Shown here one piece after another: positions 14,428 through 21,577 of a DNA stretch of 23,648 bases. Location: the IMG/VR virus record IMGVR_UViG_3300036045_000169, positions 1 through 23,648 of that record; one strand, 5' to 3'. This stretch comes from a virus. The notes beneath the pieces were generated by a model. That model saw only the letters and a list, made by a program, of their open reading frames with translations, was not told the origin of the DNA and searched no databases. Position numbers and translations under genes: made by a program. The stretch's first letter is position 1, and the number at the start of each line of letters is the position of its first letter.

Positions 14428-15410
14428 TGGCCAAGAAGCAACCCGCCCCCGAACCTCCTCGCTCCACTGCGTTTGCCGCGATCGTCGCCAAGTACGGCCC
14501 GAACTCAATCTCGAAGCTTGGGATCGGCCCCGAACAGCAGTACCGCACCGTCAGCACGGGCTCGGTGCAGCTTGACAAAGCGATCGGGATAGGCGGCCTC
14601 CCACGGGGCCGGATCGTGGAAGTGTTCGGCGTGGAGTCGGGCGGGAAGACCACGCTCTGCCTTCACGCCATCGCCAGCGCTCAAGCTCAGGGGCTCCAAG
14701 CGGCGTTCATCGACGCCGAGCACTCCCTCGACCCTTCGTACGCCAAAGCGCTGGGCGTCGACACCAAGGCGCTGACGTTCGCGCAACCAGACTCCGGGGA
14801 ACAAGCTCTCGGAATCGTGGACATGATTGCGAAGGCCGGCGACCACGGGATCGTGGTGGTCGACTCGGTGGCGGCGCTGACCCCTCGGGCTGAGCTGGAC
14901 GGCGAGATCGAGGACCAGCACGTCGGAACTCAAGCGCGCATGATGAGCCGTGCGCTCCGGCGCCTCGCCTCCTCGGCCGCTCACACCGGAACGCTCGTGA
15001 TCTTCGTGAACCAGCTCCGTCAAAAGATCGGAGTCCGGTTCGGCAACCCCGAAACCACCCCCGGCGGCAACGCGCTCAAGTATTACTCCAGCGTGCGCTT
15101 GGACGTTCGCCGGATCACGATGCTCAAGGACGGCGATACCCCGATCGGGATGCAGACCCGCGCCAAGGTCGTGAAAAACAAGTGCGCGCCCCCGTTCGGC
15201 GAAGCGGTCTTCGACATCTTGTTCGGCAAGGGCATCGACCAGGGCTCTGAGCTGCTCGACCTGGCTCTTGAAGCCGGCCTGCTCACCAAAGCCGGCGCCT
15301 GGTTCTCGCACGGCGAAACCCGGATCGGGCAAGGTCGGAAGGCCGCCTGCGAATACATGCTCGCTCACCCCAAGCTACGCACCGAGCTTTCCAAGAAAAA
15401 CAGCCCGTGA
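14427..15410 (+). CDS. recA: RecA recombinase, bacterial type, 327 aa
   Basis: Clear RecA. Walker A is GVESGGKT (68-75, canonical GPESSGKT), and the catalytic Glu is E97 in FIDAEHSLDP. Walker B is GIVVVD (141-146), and the L2 region runs through NQLRQKIGVRFGNPETTPGG (195-214), followed by LKYYSSVRLDVRR. The C-terminal domain is present but short, without a long acidic tail. It is closer to cellular RecA than to T4 UvsX. It would form filaments for strand exchange with the SSB and the UvsY-like protein encoded just upstream. The ATG overlaps the SSB stop codon by one base (TGATG). Confidence 0.95.
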   Translation: MAKKQPAPEPPRSTAFAAIVAKYGPNSISKLGIGPEQQYRTVSTGSVQLDKAIGIGGLPRGRIVEVFGVESGGKTTLCLHAIASAQAQGLQAAFIDAEHSLDPSYAKALGVDTKALTFAQPDSGEQALGIVDMIAKAGDHGIVVVDSVAALTPRAELDGEIEDQHVGTQARMMSRALRRLASSAAHTGTLVIFVNQLRQKIGVRFGNPETTPGGNALKYYSSVRLDVRRITMLKDGDTPIGMQTRAKVVKNKCAPPFGEAVFDILFGKGIDQGSELLDLALEAGLLTKAGAWFSHGETRIGQGRKAACEYMLAHPKLRTELSKKNSP

Positions 15411-16588
15411 AGTACCTGATTCTCGCCGACATTCACTACGCCAATCACCGCGTCCTGGGAGGCCCCTTCGACGAAGACGGCATCAACGAGCGCGCTCGCC
15501 GGATCGATGAATCCTTCCGCTCCGCTCTCGAAACTGCCCACGACATCGGTGTGGACCACCTGATCGTGGCGGGCGACATCTTCGACTCGTGCAACGCATC
15601 CCCCCAGCTCGTCGCCCTCGTGCAGCGCTCCCTCACCAATCCGCTGACCGAGAAACGCCGCGTCCCGATCCTGATCCCAGGCAACCACGACCGCGGGCGC
15701 GGCACCGGAGAAGACCACGCGCTCGCACCTCTGCGCCCGCTGGCGTACGTCGCGACGAAGCCAGGCTCCCACCAAGTCAACATCGACGGCGAGTGCTGCC
15801 TCGTCCCTTACACCGCCGGCCAGACCGGGGAGTCCGTGCTCCAGGCGTTCCGAGAGCACGGCGCAAAGGCTGCGCTGTGGGTCGGTCACTGCGGGATCTC
15901 GGATGAGTCAACGGCACCGTGGCTCCGGGAAGGCGACCGGCACTTGCCCGTCCGGGCCGTGTTCGAGGCGATGAAGGAGACCAAGGCCATCGTCGCCGTC
16001 TTCGGCGACTGGCACGAACACCGGGAATGGACTGAGGTCCACGAAGGCCGCACGCTGCACGTGGTCCAGTGCGGCGCCTTCGTCCCGACCGGCTTCGACA
16101 ATCCCTCCACGATCGAGAACTTGGACGATCTCTGCGACCCCTACGGCTCGATCCTGCTCCTGGAGATCGATGGCTCCGAAGAAGACGGCTGGACGCTCAA
16201 GCACTCCCCGAACCTCCAGTGCTTCCCGATCTCAGGACCACGCTTCGTGAAAGTGACCTCGATCGAGGAAGCTCTCGAAGCGAAGAAGGCTGCGGAAGTC
16301 GGCGCCCCGCATCACCTCTACCTCCGCTACATGCAGCCCTTCGAGACTTATAGCGCCGAGAACACCCGAGCTTTGCAAGAGGCCGTCGGCCCCGATGTGC
16401 GCGTCGACTCACAACCGCTGGCCGCCAAGTCGCTCCAGCGCGCCGCAGTCGCGCAAGAAGTGCAGCGCACCAAGTCTCTCGACCAGGCGCTCTCGACTTA
16501 CGTCTCTTCGACCGAGTACCAAGGCTCGCCGGACAAAGAGAAGGTGCTCCAAGCTGCCCGCGATCTCGTGAAGGGGGCTGCCCCTTGA
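15407..16588 (+). CDS. sbcD: SbcD/Mre11-type nuclease (T4 gp47-like), 393 aa
   Basis: A calcineurin-like phosphoesterase with the full metal set: D8-x-H10 (ADIHY), D57 (GDIFD), N93-H94-D95 (PGNHDR), H161 (VGHCG) and H203-x-H205 (GDWHEH). This is the Mre11/SbcD order. The start is GTG at 15407 within the recA stop codon (GTGA). With the SbcC/Rad50-like partner it should process double-strand ends to make 3' single-strand tails for RecA. The C-terminal part (about 320-393) is helical and probably docks on the partner's coiled coil. It is slightly longer than T4 gp47. Confidence 0.92.
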   Translation: MKYLILADIHYANHRVLGGPFDEDGINERARRIDESFRSALETAHDIGVDHLIVAGDIFDSCNASPQLVALVQRSLTNPLTEKRRVPILIPGNHDRGRGTGEDHALAPLRPLAYVATKPGSHQVNIDGECCLVPYTAGQTGESVLQAFREHGAKAALWVGHCGISDESTAPWLREGDRHLPVRAVFEAMKETKAIVAVFGDWHEHREWTEVHEGRTLHVVQCGAFVPTGFDNPSTIENLDDLCDPYGSILLLEIDGSEEDGWTLKHSPNLQCFPISGPRFVKVTSIEEALEAKKAAEVGAPHHLYLRYMQPFETYSAENTRALQEAVGPDVRVDSQPLAAKSLQRAAVAQEVQRTKSLDQALSTYVSSTEYQGSPDKEKVLQAARDLVKGAAP

Positions 16589-18279
16589 TCGTGCGGCGCA
16601 TCACGCTCCGGGGCGTCACGACGCACGAAGCGCTGGACCTTCAACTGCCCCCGCGTGGCGTCGTGCTCGTCACTGGCACCAACGGCTCGGGCAAAAGCAC
16701 CCTTGTTGAGGCCACTCCGCTGGCGGTCTGGGGGAAAACTCTCCGGGGCGCGCAAGTCTGGTCCAGCAGCGATTCCTCGTGCGCCGTGGAGTTCGCGGAC
16801 CCGTCTTCCGACGGAGCGACCTACGAAGCCGTCCGGCGCAACAAGGGCGCCGTCAAGCTCTCCCACGGCCCCACCAACACCCGCGACCGCCCTACCCGCG
16901 ACACCACCACCAAGGCCCAAGAAGCGCTGGACCAGGTAGTCCGGCTCTCGTTCGACCAGTGGCGCCGCGCGTGCGTGCTCTCCAGCTCCGACGCATCGAG
17001 CTTCACGCAGGCGTCCGACGCCGAGCGCAAGCGCCTGGTCGAGGAAATGGTCGGGACAGAACGCCTGGAAGTCGCATACCGCGCCGCGCGCGAGAAGCAC
17101 AAGAGCTTCCAGGTCCAGCACCTACAGCTCACGTCCGAGCTGGCCGTCGTTGACGAGCGGATCTCGGGCCTCCACCAGCAGATCCAGGGTCTCACCGAAG
17201 TGCTCCAACACGAGCGCGCGCCAGCCCCTCCAGAGAACATCAAGCAGCCCCTACCGCCCCAAGAAGTCGAGCGGCTCTCCAAGCTCCATCGGCAAGTGCT
17301 CGATGAAGTCGCGCAAGTCGAAAAGTCGCTGCGTCAGCAGGACCAGGAACAAGTCCAGGCCCGCGCCGCCTACTTTTCGGCGATGAAACACGCCGAGCGG
17401 CTGCGCGATGACTTGTGCCCGACCTGCGGCCAACCGATCTCGGAGCACCTGCGCCACGAACTCGCACGCGACGTGCAAGCCGCCGAAAAGACTGCGCAAG
17501 AAGCTGACGCCCACGCCGAAGCTCGCCGCAAGGAGAATGCGCAGGAAGTCGAAGATCTGCACCAAGAAGCCAAGGCGTTGCAGGACAAGCTCGAGCAAGA
17601 CCGGAGTGCTCGCGCCGCGCATCAAGCCTACGAGCGCGAACTCGCCAAGGCCCAAGCCCAGAACACCAAGATTCCCGAACAGCTCAGCGTGGCTCACAAG
17701 GCGCTCGAACTCGCAGAGAGCAAGCGAGAGGCCCTCGAAGCCACGCGCGAGGAGTGCGCGCACAACGAGGTGAACTACCGCGCGGTCGTGCAGACGCTCT
17801 CGACTCGCGGCGTGCGCGCCCTTCTTCTCCAGGGCGCACTCGACCAGGTCGAGAAGGTCTCGAACTATTGGCTGACCCGGATCTGCGAGGGGCGGTACCG
17901 CCTCAAGCTCTCGTCCACGGAAACCAAGAAGGACGGGGAAGCCCGCGACGTGGTCTCGCTCAAGGTCGAAGCCGACACCGAAGTCGGGGGCGGTCGAGGC
18001 TACGAAAGCCTCAGCGGCGGGGAGCGCCGCCGTGTCGACATCGCGCTGACGCTGGCGCTCTCTCAAGTCGCCGAGGCCATGACCGGCGCCGAAGGCTCGA
18101 CTCTGTTCTGCGACGAGATCTTCGATGCGCTCGATGACCAGGGCATCCGGGATTGCTGTGACGTTTTGCGCGAGATCTCGAAAGACCGGTGCGTGGTCGT
18201 GATCTCGCACAGCCCGAGCCCGGACCTGCGGGACTGCGCTTCGACCGTGCTAAGCCTCCGACCCCCGGAAGCCGCATGA
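16585..18279 (+). CDS. sbcC: SbcC/Rad50-type ATPase (T4 gp46-like), 564 aa
   Basis: The start is TTG at 16585 in the SbcD stop codon (TTGA). Walker A is GTNGSGKST (31-39). Two coiled-coil arms flank a zinc hook, C278-P-T-C281. The ABC signature is LSGGERRRVD (476-485), and Walker B has D510-E511 (FCDEIFDALDD). The length is close to T4 gp46 (about 560 aa) and about half that of E. coli SbcC, so the coiled coils are short. It forms the ATPase half of the end-resection complex with the upstream nuclease. Close coupling between the two genes fits a fixed ratio of subunits. Confidence 0.93.
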   Translation: MIVRRITLRGVTTHEALDLQLPPRGVVLVTGTNGSGKSTLVEATPLAVWGKTLRGAQVWSSSDSSCAVEFADPSSDGATYEAVRRNKGAVKLSHGPTNTRDRPTRDTTTKAQEALDQVVRLSFDQWRRACVLSSSDASSFTQASDAERKRLVEEMVGTERLEVAYRAAREKHKSFQVQHLQLTSELAVVDERISGLHQQIQGLTEVLQHERAPAPPENIKQPLPPQEVERLSKLHRQVLDEVAQVEKSLRQQDQEQVQARAAYFSAMKHAERLRDDLCPTCGQPISEHLRHELARDVQAAEKTAQEADAHAEARRKENAQEVEDLHQEAKALQDKLEQDRSARAAHQAYERELAKAQAQNTKIPEQLSVAHKALELAESKREALEATREECAHNEVNYRAVVQTLSTRGVRALLLQGALDQVEKVSNYWLTRICEGRYRLKLSSTETKKDGEARDVVSLKVEADTEVGGGRGYESLSGGERRRVDIALTLALSQVAEAMTGAEGSTLFCDEIFDALDDQGIRDCCDVLREISKDRCVVVISHSPSPDLRDCASTVLSLRPPEAA

Positions 18280-18926
18280 TCTGGATCCTACAAGCCCTCC
18301 TTTCATTCTTCGGCCCTCCGGGCCAAGTCGGCCAGTGCAACCCCGAACAGGGCGAGCCCTACACCTGGTCGCAGGAAGTCCGGGAAGAGACCCGGCAGCG
18401 CGTACAGGATACGTGTCGCGCCGTCGGAGCCTCCGATGCCGTGTGCGCCTTTGCGGACTCGGTCGTAGTCCGGGAAAGCTCGGGGCGCCCCGGAGTTCGT
18501 CACACCAAGGGGCCCGGCGAACACGGGCTCGGCCCGATGGGGCTCTCGCTCCGATGGCACGCCGACAAGTGGCCAGGTCAGGACGAGGACCCCATGTTCT
18601 GTCTGCCCGAGGTCAGCTTCCTGGTCGCGCTCGCGGTCTGGAGAAGCGCCGTGACGCGGTACGGGGCCAAGACCCTGCTCGACGTGCAGGCTGTCTACGC
18701 GGGCAACTGGACCTGCTACGAAGACGCCCACGGGCATCGCCGGTGCCGCGCCACCCCGACCGCCGGCACTCGGAGCGCGATCTGCCACCGCCTGCAGATC
18801 CGGGGTCATTCCTGCACCGCCAAGATCTCGCTTGCGGACTTCGGCCGACGTGTCCCGTTCCGGGAGCGCCGCGCCTTCGCGCTCGACCTGATCTCACGCC
18901 GAGAAGAGGGCGACCTTGATCCGTGA
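18276..18926 (+). CDS. Secreted lytic-transglycosylase-like protein, 216 aa
   Basis: The ATG at 18276 overlaps the sbcC stop codon. The N-terminus MIWILQALLSFFG is short and hydrophobic and may be a signal peptide. VVVRESSGRPGVRH (63-76, candidate catalytic E67) followed by HGLGPMGLSLRW (83-94) resembles the E-S-x-G ... G-L-x-Q pattern of SLT/lysozyme-fold enzymes. Eight cysteines after the start (C21, C47, C57, C109, C147, C157, C170, C180) suggest an oxidised, extracytoplasmic protein. It may be a lysin or a virion-associated peptidoglycan enzyme. The enzyme call is by motif only; the fold is not proven. Confidence 0.5.
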   Translation: MIWILQALLSFFGPPGQVGQCNPEQGEPYTWSQEVREETRQRVQDTCRAVGASDAVCAFADSVVVRESSGRPGVRHTKGPGEHGLGPMGLSLRWHADKWPGQDEDPMFCLPEVSFLVALAVWRSAVTRYGAKTLLDVQAVYAGNWTCYEDAHGHRRCRATPTAGTRSAICHRLQIRGHSCTAKISLADFGRRVPFRERRAFALDLISRREEGDLDP

Positions 18927-19513
18927 CTCGGTTGCGCGCCGCTTTGCCCTCCTCGCCGCCTTCGGCGAAGCTGCGCTCTACGTCTTTCACGTTTTCAGAT
19001 AGGTCTGTTCTTGGACTAGACCTCGGCCAGTCGACAGGGTGGGCGCACTTTTCCGCCGGCAAGCTCCAGGCGCACAGCACCCTCAAGCTTCTCCGAGGCA
19101 AGCCACAGCAAGCGCTAGAGCGCTTACAAGCTCTTCTCCAGGCCACCAATCCAAACGTGGTCGCCGTAGAGCGCGTCAACTTCGTCCGGTTCTCTCTCGC
19201 CCATGCCGGACACTGGAGGGTGCGGACCCTGGTCGAGCTGGCGCTCGATTTCCGTGGGCAGTTCGACTCTCTCACGGAGGTCGACACCACGACGCTCAAG
19301 CGATGGGCGACCGGGAAGGGCAACGCGACGAAGCCTCAGATGTGCGCAGCCGCCCGCCGGCTGTTTGGGGTGAAGCTCTGGGCAACGGGCGAACGGAGAG
19401 CCTCCAAGGTCGCGGCCGAGTCGTCGAGGCAAGAAGACCAGGCCGACGCGATCCTGATCGCGGCGTGGGCGCTGGACCGGATCTCGAACGTGTGCCAGGA
19501 TGAGCCCGCGTGA
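18923..19513 (+). CDS. RuvC-like Holliday junction resolvase, 196 aa
   Basis: The start is GTG at 18923 in the previous stop codon. The RNase H-like acidic set is present: D33 in LGLDLGQSTGW, E83 in VAVERVNF, and D172 and D175 in QEDQADAILIA. The phage RuvC-type signature KRWATGKGNATKPQM (126-140) is also seen. The first 27 residues precede the fold and are polar and basic; they may be a true extension or reflect the coupled start. It would cut recombination intermediates before packaging, the job of endonuclease VII in T4. Confidence 0.8.
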   Translation: MTRLRAALPSSPPSAKLRSTSFTFSDRSVLGLDLGQSTGWAHFSAGKLQAHSTLKLLRGKPQQALERLQALLQATNPNVVAVERVNFVRFSLAHAGHWRVRTLVELALDFRGQFDSLTEVDTTTLKRWATGKGNATKPQMCAAARRLFGVKLWATGERRASKVAAESSRQEDQADAILIAAWALDRISNVCQDEPA

Positions 19514-19920
19514 GGACTCTCCTTCCAGCCGTCCTGATTTTTCTTGGCGCCTGTGCCTCTCCGAGGTCCACGGCGATCCAGGTCGCTGTCGCGTCGGACC
19601 TGGCAGCCGACCGGCTCGCGCAAGGCTGGAGTGCCGCCACCGAGGCCAAGATCGAGATCTGTCGGGCAACGCTGCCGGAGAACTCGACACCGGATGACCG
19701 GCGCGTGTGCCTCGGGCTCTTCTCGCCTGAGAACACCGACCGCGTGATCGATGCCGTGGAGGCGCTTGTCGCCGTCCAAAAGCTCGTGAAGCAGGCGGCC
19801 GAGTGTGAGGAGCTGCGGATGTGCGCGGAGTCCCTGGACTGGGCTCAGGTCGCGCGCGACATCAAGGTGCTGTGGAGTGACTTACTGCCCTACGTTCGGG
19901 CGCTTCAGGAGGCCAAGTGA
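19510..19920 (+). CDS. Putative lipoprotein, 136 aa
   Basis: The start is GTG at 19510 (GTGA overlap). The N-terminus is a lipoprotein signal: R2, hydrophobic LLPAVLIFLG, then the lipobox LGAC with Cys15. The mature part is helical with four cysteines (C51, C67, C98, C104), probably two disulfides. Some phages make lipoproteins for superinfection exclusion or as outer spanins. Near a transglycosylase-like gene a lysis role is attractive, but no inner-spanin gene is seen nearby and the protein is not rich in proline as many outer spanins are. Confidence 0.65.
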   Translation: MRTLLPAVLIFLGACASPRSTAIQVAVASDLAADRLAQGWSAATEAKIEICRATLPENSTPDDRRVCLGLFSPENTDRVIDAVEALVAVQKLVKQAAECEELRMCAESLDWAQVARDIKVLWSDLLPYVRALQEAK

Positions 19921-20099
19921 AGGAGCAACTTTTCAAGATCGGGGAATTCTTTGTTGAAGCGCTTCCGAAGCTCGTAGAGCTGGTTCGGCAGGGTCGCGAT
20001 CCGGCCAGCATTCGGCTTGACGAGATCTTGTCGAAGGACGCCCTTGCGGCACTGCGAAGTTCGCGCAAGAAGGCGCAGGAGTACGTCGACGACGGATGA
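19917..20099 (+). CDS. Hypothetical protein, 60 aa
   Basis: The start is GTG at 19917 in the lipoprotein stop codon, and the end overlaps the next gene by ATGA. It is an amphipathic helical protein (LFKIGEFFVEALPKLVELVRQG) with a charged C-terminal half (DEILSKDALAALRSSRKKAQEY). No transmembrane segment is clear. Its inclusion in a chain of 4-bp overlaps supports its being real. Function unknown. Confidence 0.55.
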   Translation: MKEQLFKIGEFFVEALPKLVELVRQGRDPASIRLDEILSKDALAALRSSRKKAQEYVDDG

Positions 20100-20338
20100 G
20101 AGTCATGGACCTTCGCCCCATCCCAGGCACCGATGGCTACGAGATCGATGCAGACGGTACGGTCTACCGCTGCGACGGGTCTCGGCGTGTCATCGTGCCT
20201 CTGGATCGGAATGGAAGGTTCCGCGTCCAGGCAGGGAACGGAGAGCCAGATTTCGATCTTTGCGCTTATGTTGCAAAGTTAGTCCTCTTCCCGACCGAAT
20301 TGGCCGAGGCAGGCAGGGGGCCGCGTTGGGCGAGGTGA
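20096..20338 (+). CDS. NUMOD4-like protein, possible remnant of an HNH endonuclease, 80 aa
   Basis: IPGTDGYEIDADGTVYRCDG (9-28) matches the opening of NUMOD4 domains, which sit at the N-terminus of phage homing-type HNH endonucleases; the following VPLDRNGRFRVQAG fits the same fold. The HNH catalytic part expected after AYVAKLVLFP (57-66) is absent. The ATG at 20096 overlaps the previous stop codon. The last 149 bases overlap the end of a gene on the opposite strand, so this may be a truncated endonuclease gene or a stand-alone DNA-binding domain. Confidence 0.55.
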   Translation: MRVMDLRPIPGTDGYEIDADGTVYRCDGSRRVIVPLDRNGRFRVQAGNGEPDFDLCAYVAKLVLFPTELAEAGRGPRWAR

Positions 20339-20720
20339 TGAAGATCGGGGTCGGGTCGACCTCCTCACCGCGCTTCTTCTCGATCTTTTGGTGCGCTGCC
20401 CAGCCCTTCGTCACGAGGTCTTCGGCCATTTTTACCGATGCCACGAGCTCGTCCATTTCGTACTGGCGGATTCGGATCTGCTCGTGAAGGATCCATTGAT
20501 CGTTCATGCGCTTCCATTTCGTGAACCAGTACACGATCGTGTTCTCGAAGGTGCCCTCGCGCAGGCCGACGATGAGCAGGTCCATCCAGCCTCCTTGGCG
20601 TGTGCTCCCGATCTGGACGGTGCCGAGGTGAAGCACGCGCTTCCCGGTCCGGTCTGTGCGGGACCAGCGGAGTTCCTGGGGGTCGAATATGATCGAGGTT
20701 CCTCGCTCGACGAACGGCAT
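20190..20720 (-). CDS. Unknown - strand protein, 176 aa
   Basis: The only convincing gene on the - strand. Residues 1 to about 130 have natural composition and GC-rich third positions, including WMDLLIVGLREGTFENTIVYW and EQIRIRQYEMDELVASVKMA. The last 45 codons lose that codon pattern and overlap the NUMOD4-like gene, so the C-terminus may be a read-through into foreign frame. The ATG at 20720 is preceded on its own strand by TACAAT, 5 bases upstream, and gaggg touching the start codon. No family recognised. Strand and codon use mark it as a possible late insertion (a moron). Confidence 0.6.
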   Translation of the reverse strand: MPFVERGTSIIFDPQELRWSRTDRTGKRVLHLGTVQIGSTRQGGWMDLLIVGLREGTFENTIVYWFTKWKRMNDQWILHEQIRIRQYEMDELVASVKMAEDLVTKGWAAHQKIEKKRGEEVDPTPIFITSPNAAPCLPRPIRSGRGLTLQHKRKDRNLALRSLPGRGTFHSDPEAR

Positions 20721-20725
20721 CCCTC

Positions 20726-20731
20726 ATTGTA
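20726..20731 (-). promoter_or_regulatory. Candidate -10 box of the - strand gene
   Basis: On the - strand the hexamer TACAAT (five of six matches to TATAAT) ends 5 bases before the ATG at 20720. Transcription would begin at or next to the start codon, so the mRNA could be leaderless. No clear -35 box is found 16-18 bases further upstream. Confidence 0.3.
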
Positions 20732-20770
20732 TCTCACGACCGCAGCACCATCGCCAGGACTCAGACCATC

Positions 20771-21193
20771 ATGAGCAAAGACCCCGGACTCGGCCTCAGC
20801 AACAGCAACCTCTCTTCTCTTCGCACGGACGTGGATCGTCCGCACGTCGAGTACACGCTCCCGGAGAACAAGATCTCGCGGTTCTTCCAGCAGCAGGGCT
20901 TCGAGAAGGAAGACTTGACGTTTCGCATGATCGAGATCTCGCCGGCACAGCAGGACCGGGCGGCGAAGACGGCGAACAACAACCCGTCTGTGCTGTCGCG
21001 GGAGCTGCTCTTCGCGTCGCTGTGGCAGGTTGGCTCGTGGAGCGGGCGCGACAACCGGGACAAGCTGGCGAAGTGGTGGGAAGCGATCGGGACGAAGGGG
21101 CGGCGCTACGTCGAGGCGGCGTTCATGGAGATGCAGTCGGTCGAGGAGGCCGACGTGGAGTCCTTTCTCGCTTCCGGGCGCGCGAAGAGCTAG
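20771..21193 (+). CDS. Tail assembly chaperone candidate, lambda gpG-like position, 140 aa
   Basis: Begins at ATG 20771 after a leader with few G and no clear Shine-Dalgarno. It is an acidic-to-neutral helical protein, ending in YVEAAFMEMQSVEEADVESF. Its length (140 aa, like lambda gpG) and its place two frames before the tape-measure gene fit a tail assembly chaperone. Those proteins bind the tape-measure protein during tail assembly, and a longer frameshifted form is made in small amounts. A second coding frame continues past its stop codon, which supports the assignment. Sequence similarity to named chaperones was not tested. Confidence 0.55.
   Translation: MSKDPGLGLSNSNLSSLRTDVDRPHVEYTLPENKISRFFQQQGFEKEDLTFRMIEISPAQQDRAAKTANNNPSVLSRELLFASLWQVGSWSGRDNRDKLAKWWEAIGTKGRRYVEAAFMEMQSVEEADVESFLASGRAKS
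21157..21167 (+). promoter_or_regulatory. Candidate +1 programmed ribosomal frameshift site
   Basis: Within the chaperone gene, in frame, the sequence reads GGAG, then TCC TTT C. A Phe tRNA on TTT can slip one base forward onto TTC, a better match to anticodon GAA. The downstream frame is exactly one base forward. GGAG (21157-21160) sits 3 bases upstream of TTT, the same spacing as the internal Shine-Dalgarno in the bacterial RF2 gene. TCC TTT C is also the core of the influenza PA-X +1 site. Confidence 0.4.
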
Positions 21194-21242
21194 CGCGGAG
21201 AGTGGCTCGGAGGAGCCGGCTGTCTGGGTTCATTCGCCGGTC

Positions 21243-21554
21243 ATGGGGCGCGTGGGCGGCGTGCTGTTCACGCAGCCTCCCTCGTCGCGCCGGGACATCA
21301 CAGAGCCCTACGAGCTGGCCTGGGAGCGGGCGAAGTGGCTCATGCAGGATGGACTCTTGCGCAAGGTCGTGTGGCCGACTTGGGAGCACGTGGTCTTCGT
21401 GGCCCGGTACGCCTGCCAGCCGATCTCGGAAGTCGAGCACTGGCCGCGGAGCAAGGTGCTGCGCGTGTCCAGGCTGACATCGGACATGTTGAAGGAGGAG
21501 GCGCGTCAGTCGGCGCTTCCGGCGTCTGCGACGCACACCGGGGGCGCGTGGTAG
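21243..21554 (+). CDS. Tail assembly chaperone extension (gpT-like frame), 103 aa from ATG
   Basis: This frame is coding-like from before the 21193 stop codon (bases 21168 onward) to 21554, with natural segments PYELAWERAKWLMQDGLL and EHVVFVARYACQPISEVEHW. The first ATG is at 21243, but the good Shine-Dalgarno GGAGGAG (21209-21215) lies 27 bases before it, too far for normal use. Third-position GC is also high between 21194 and 21242. The likely product is therefore a fusion from the preceding gene by +1 frameshift at 21164-21167, as in lambda gpGT. Independent translation from 21243 is the alternative. Confidence 0.5.
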   Translation: MGRVGGVLFTQPPSSRRDITEPYELAWERAKWLMQDGLLRKVVWPTWEHVVFVARYACQPISEVEHWPRSKVLRVSRLTSDMLKEEARQSALPASATHTGGAW

Positions 21555-21577
21555 GCTCTGGGTGAGCCGCCGGAGCC

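Noticed and set aside
19112-19127. Near-perfect palindrome aagcgct-ag-agcgctt
   Set aside because: It lies inside the RuvC-like coding region, has no T-run and is not repeated elsewhere. Probably chance in GC-rich codons.
20388-20774. + frame of 128 aa opposite the - strand gene
   Set aside because: Third-position GC and natural composition favour the - strand frame here. The + frame has no coupling to its neighbours and no ribosome binding site.
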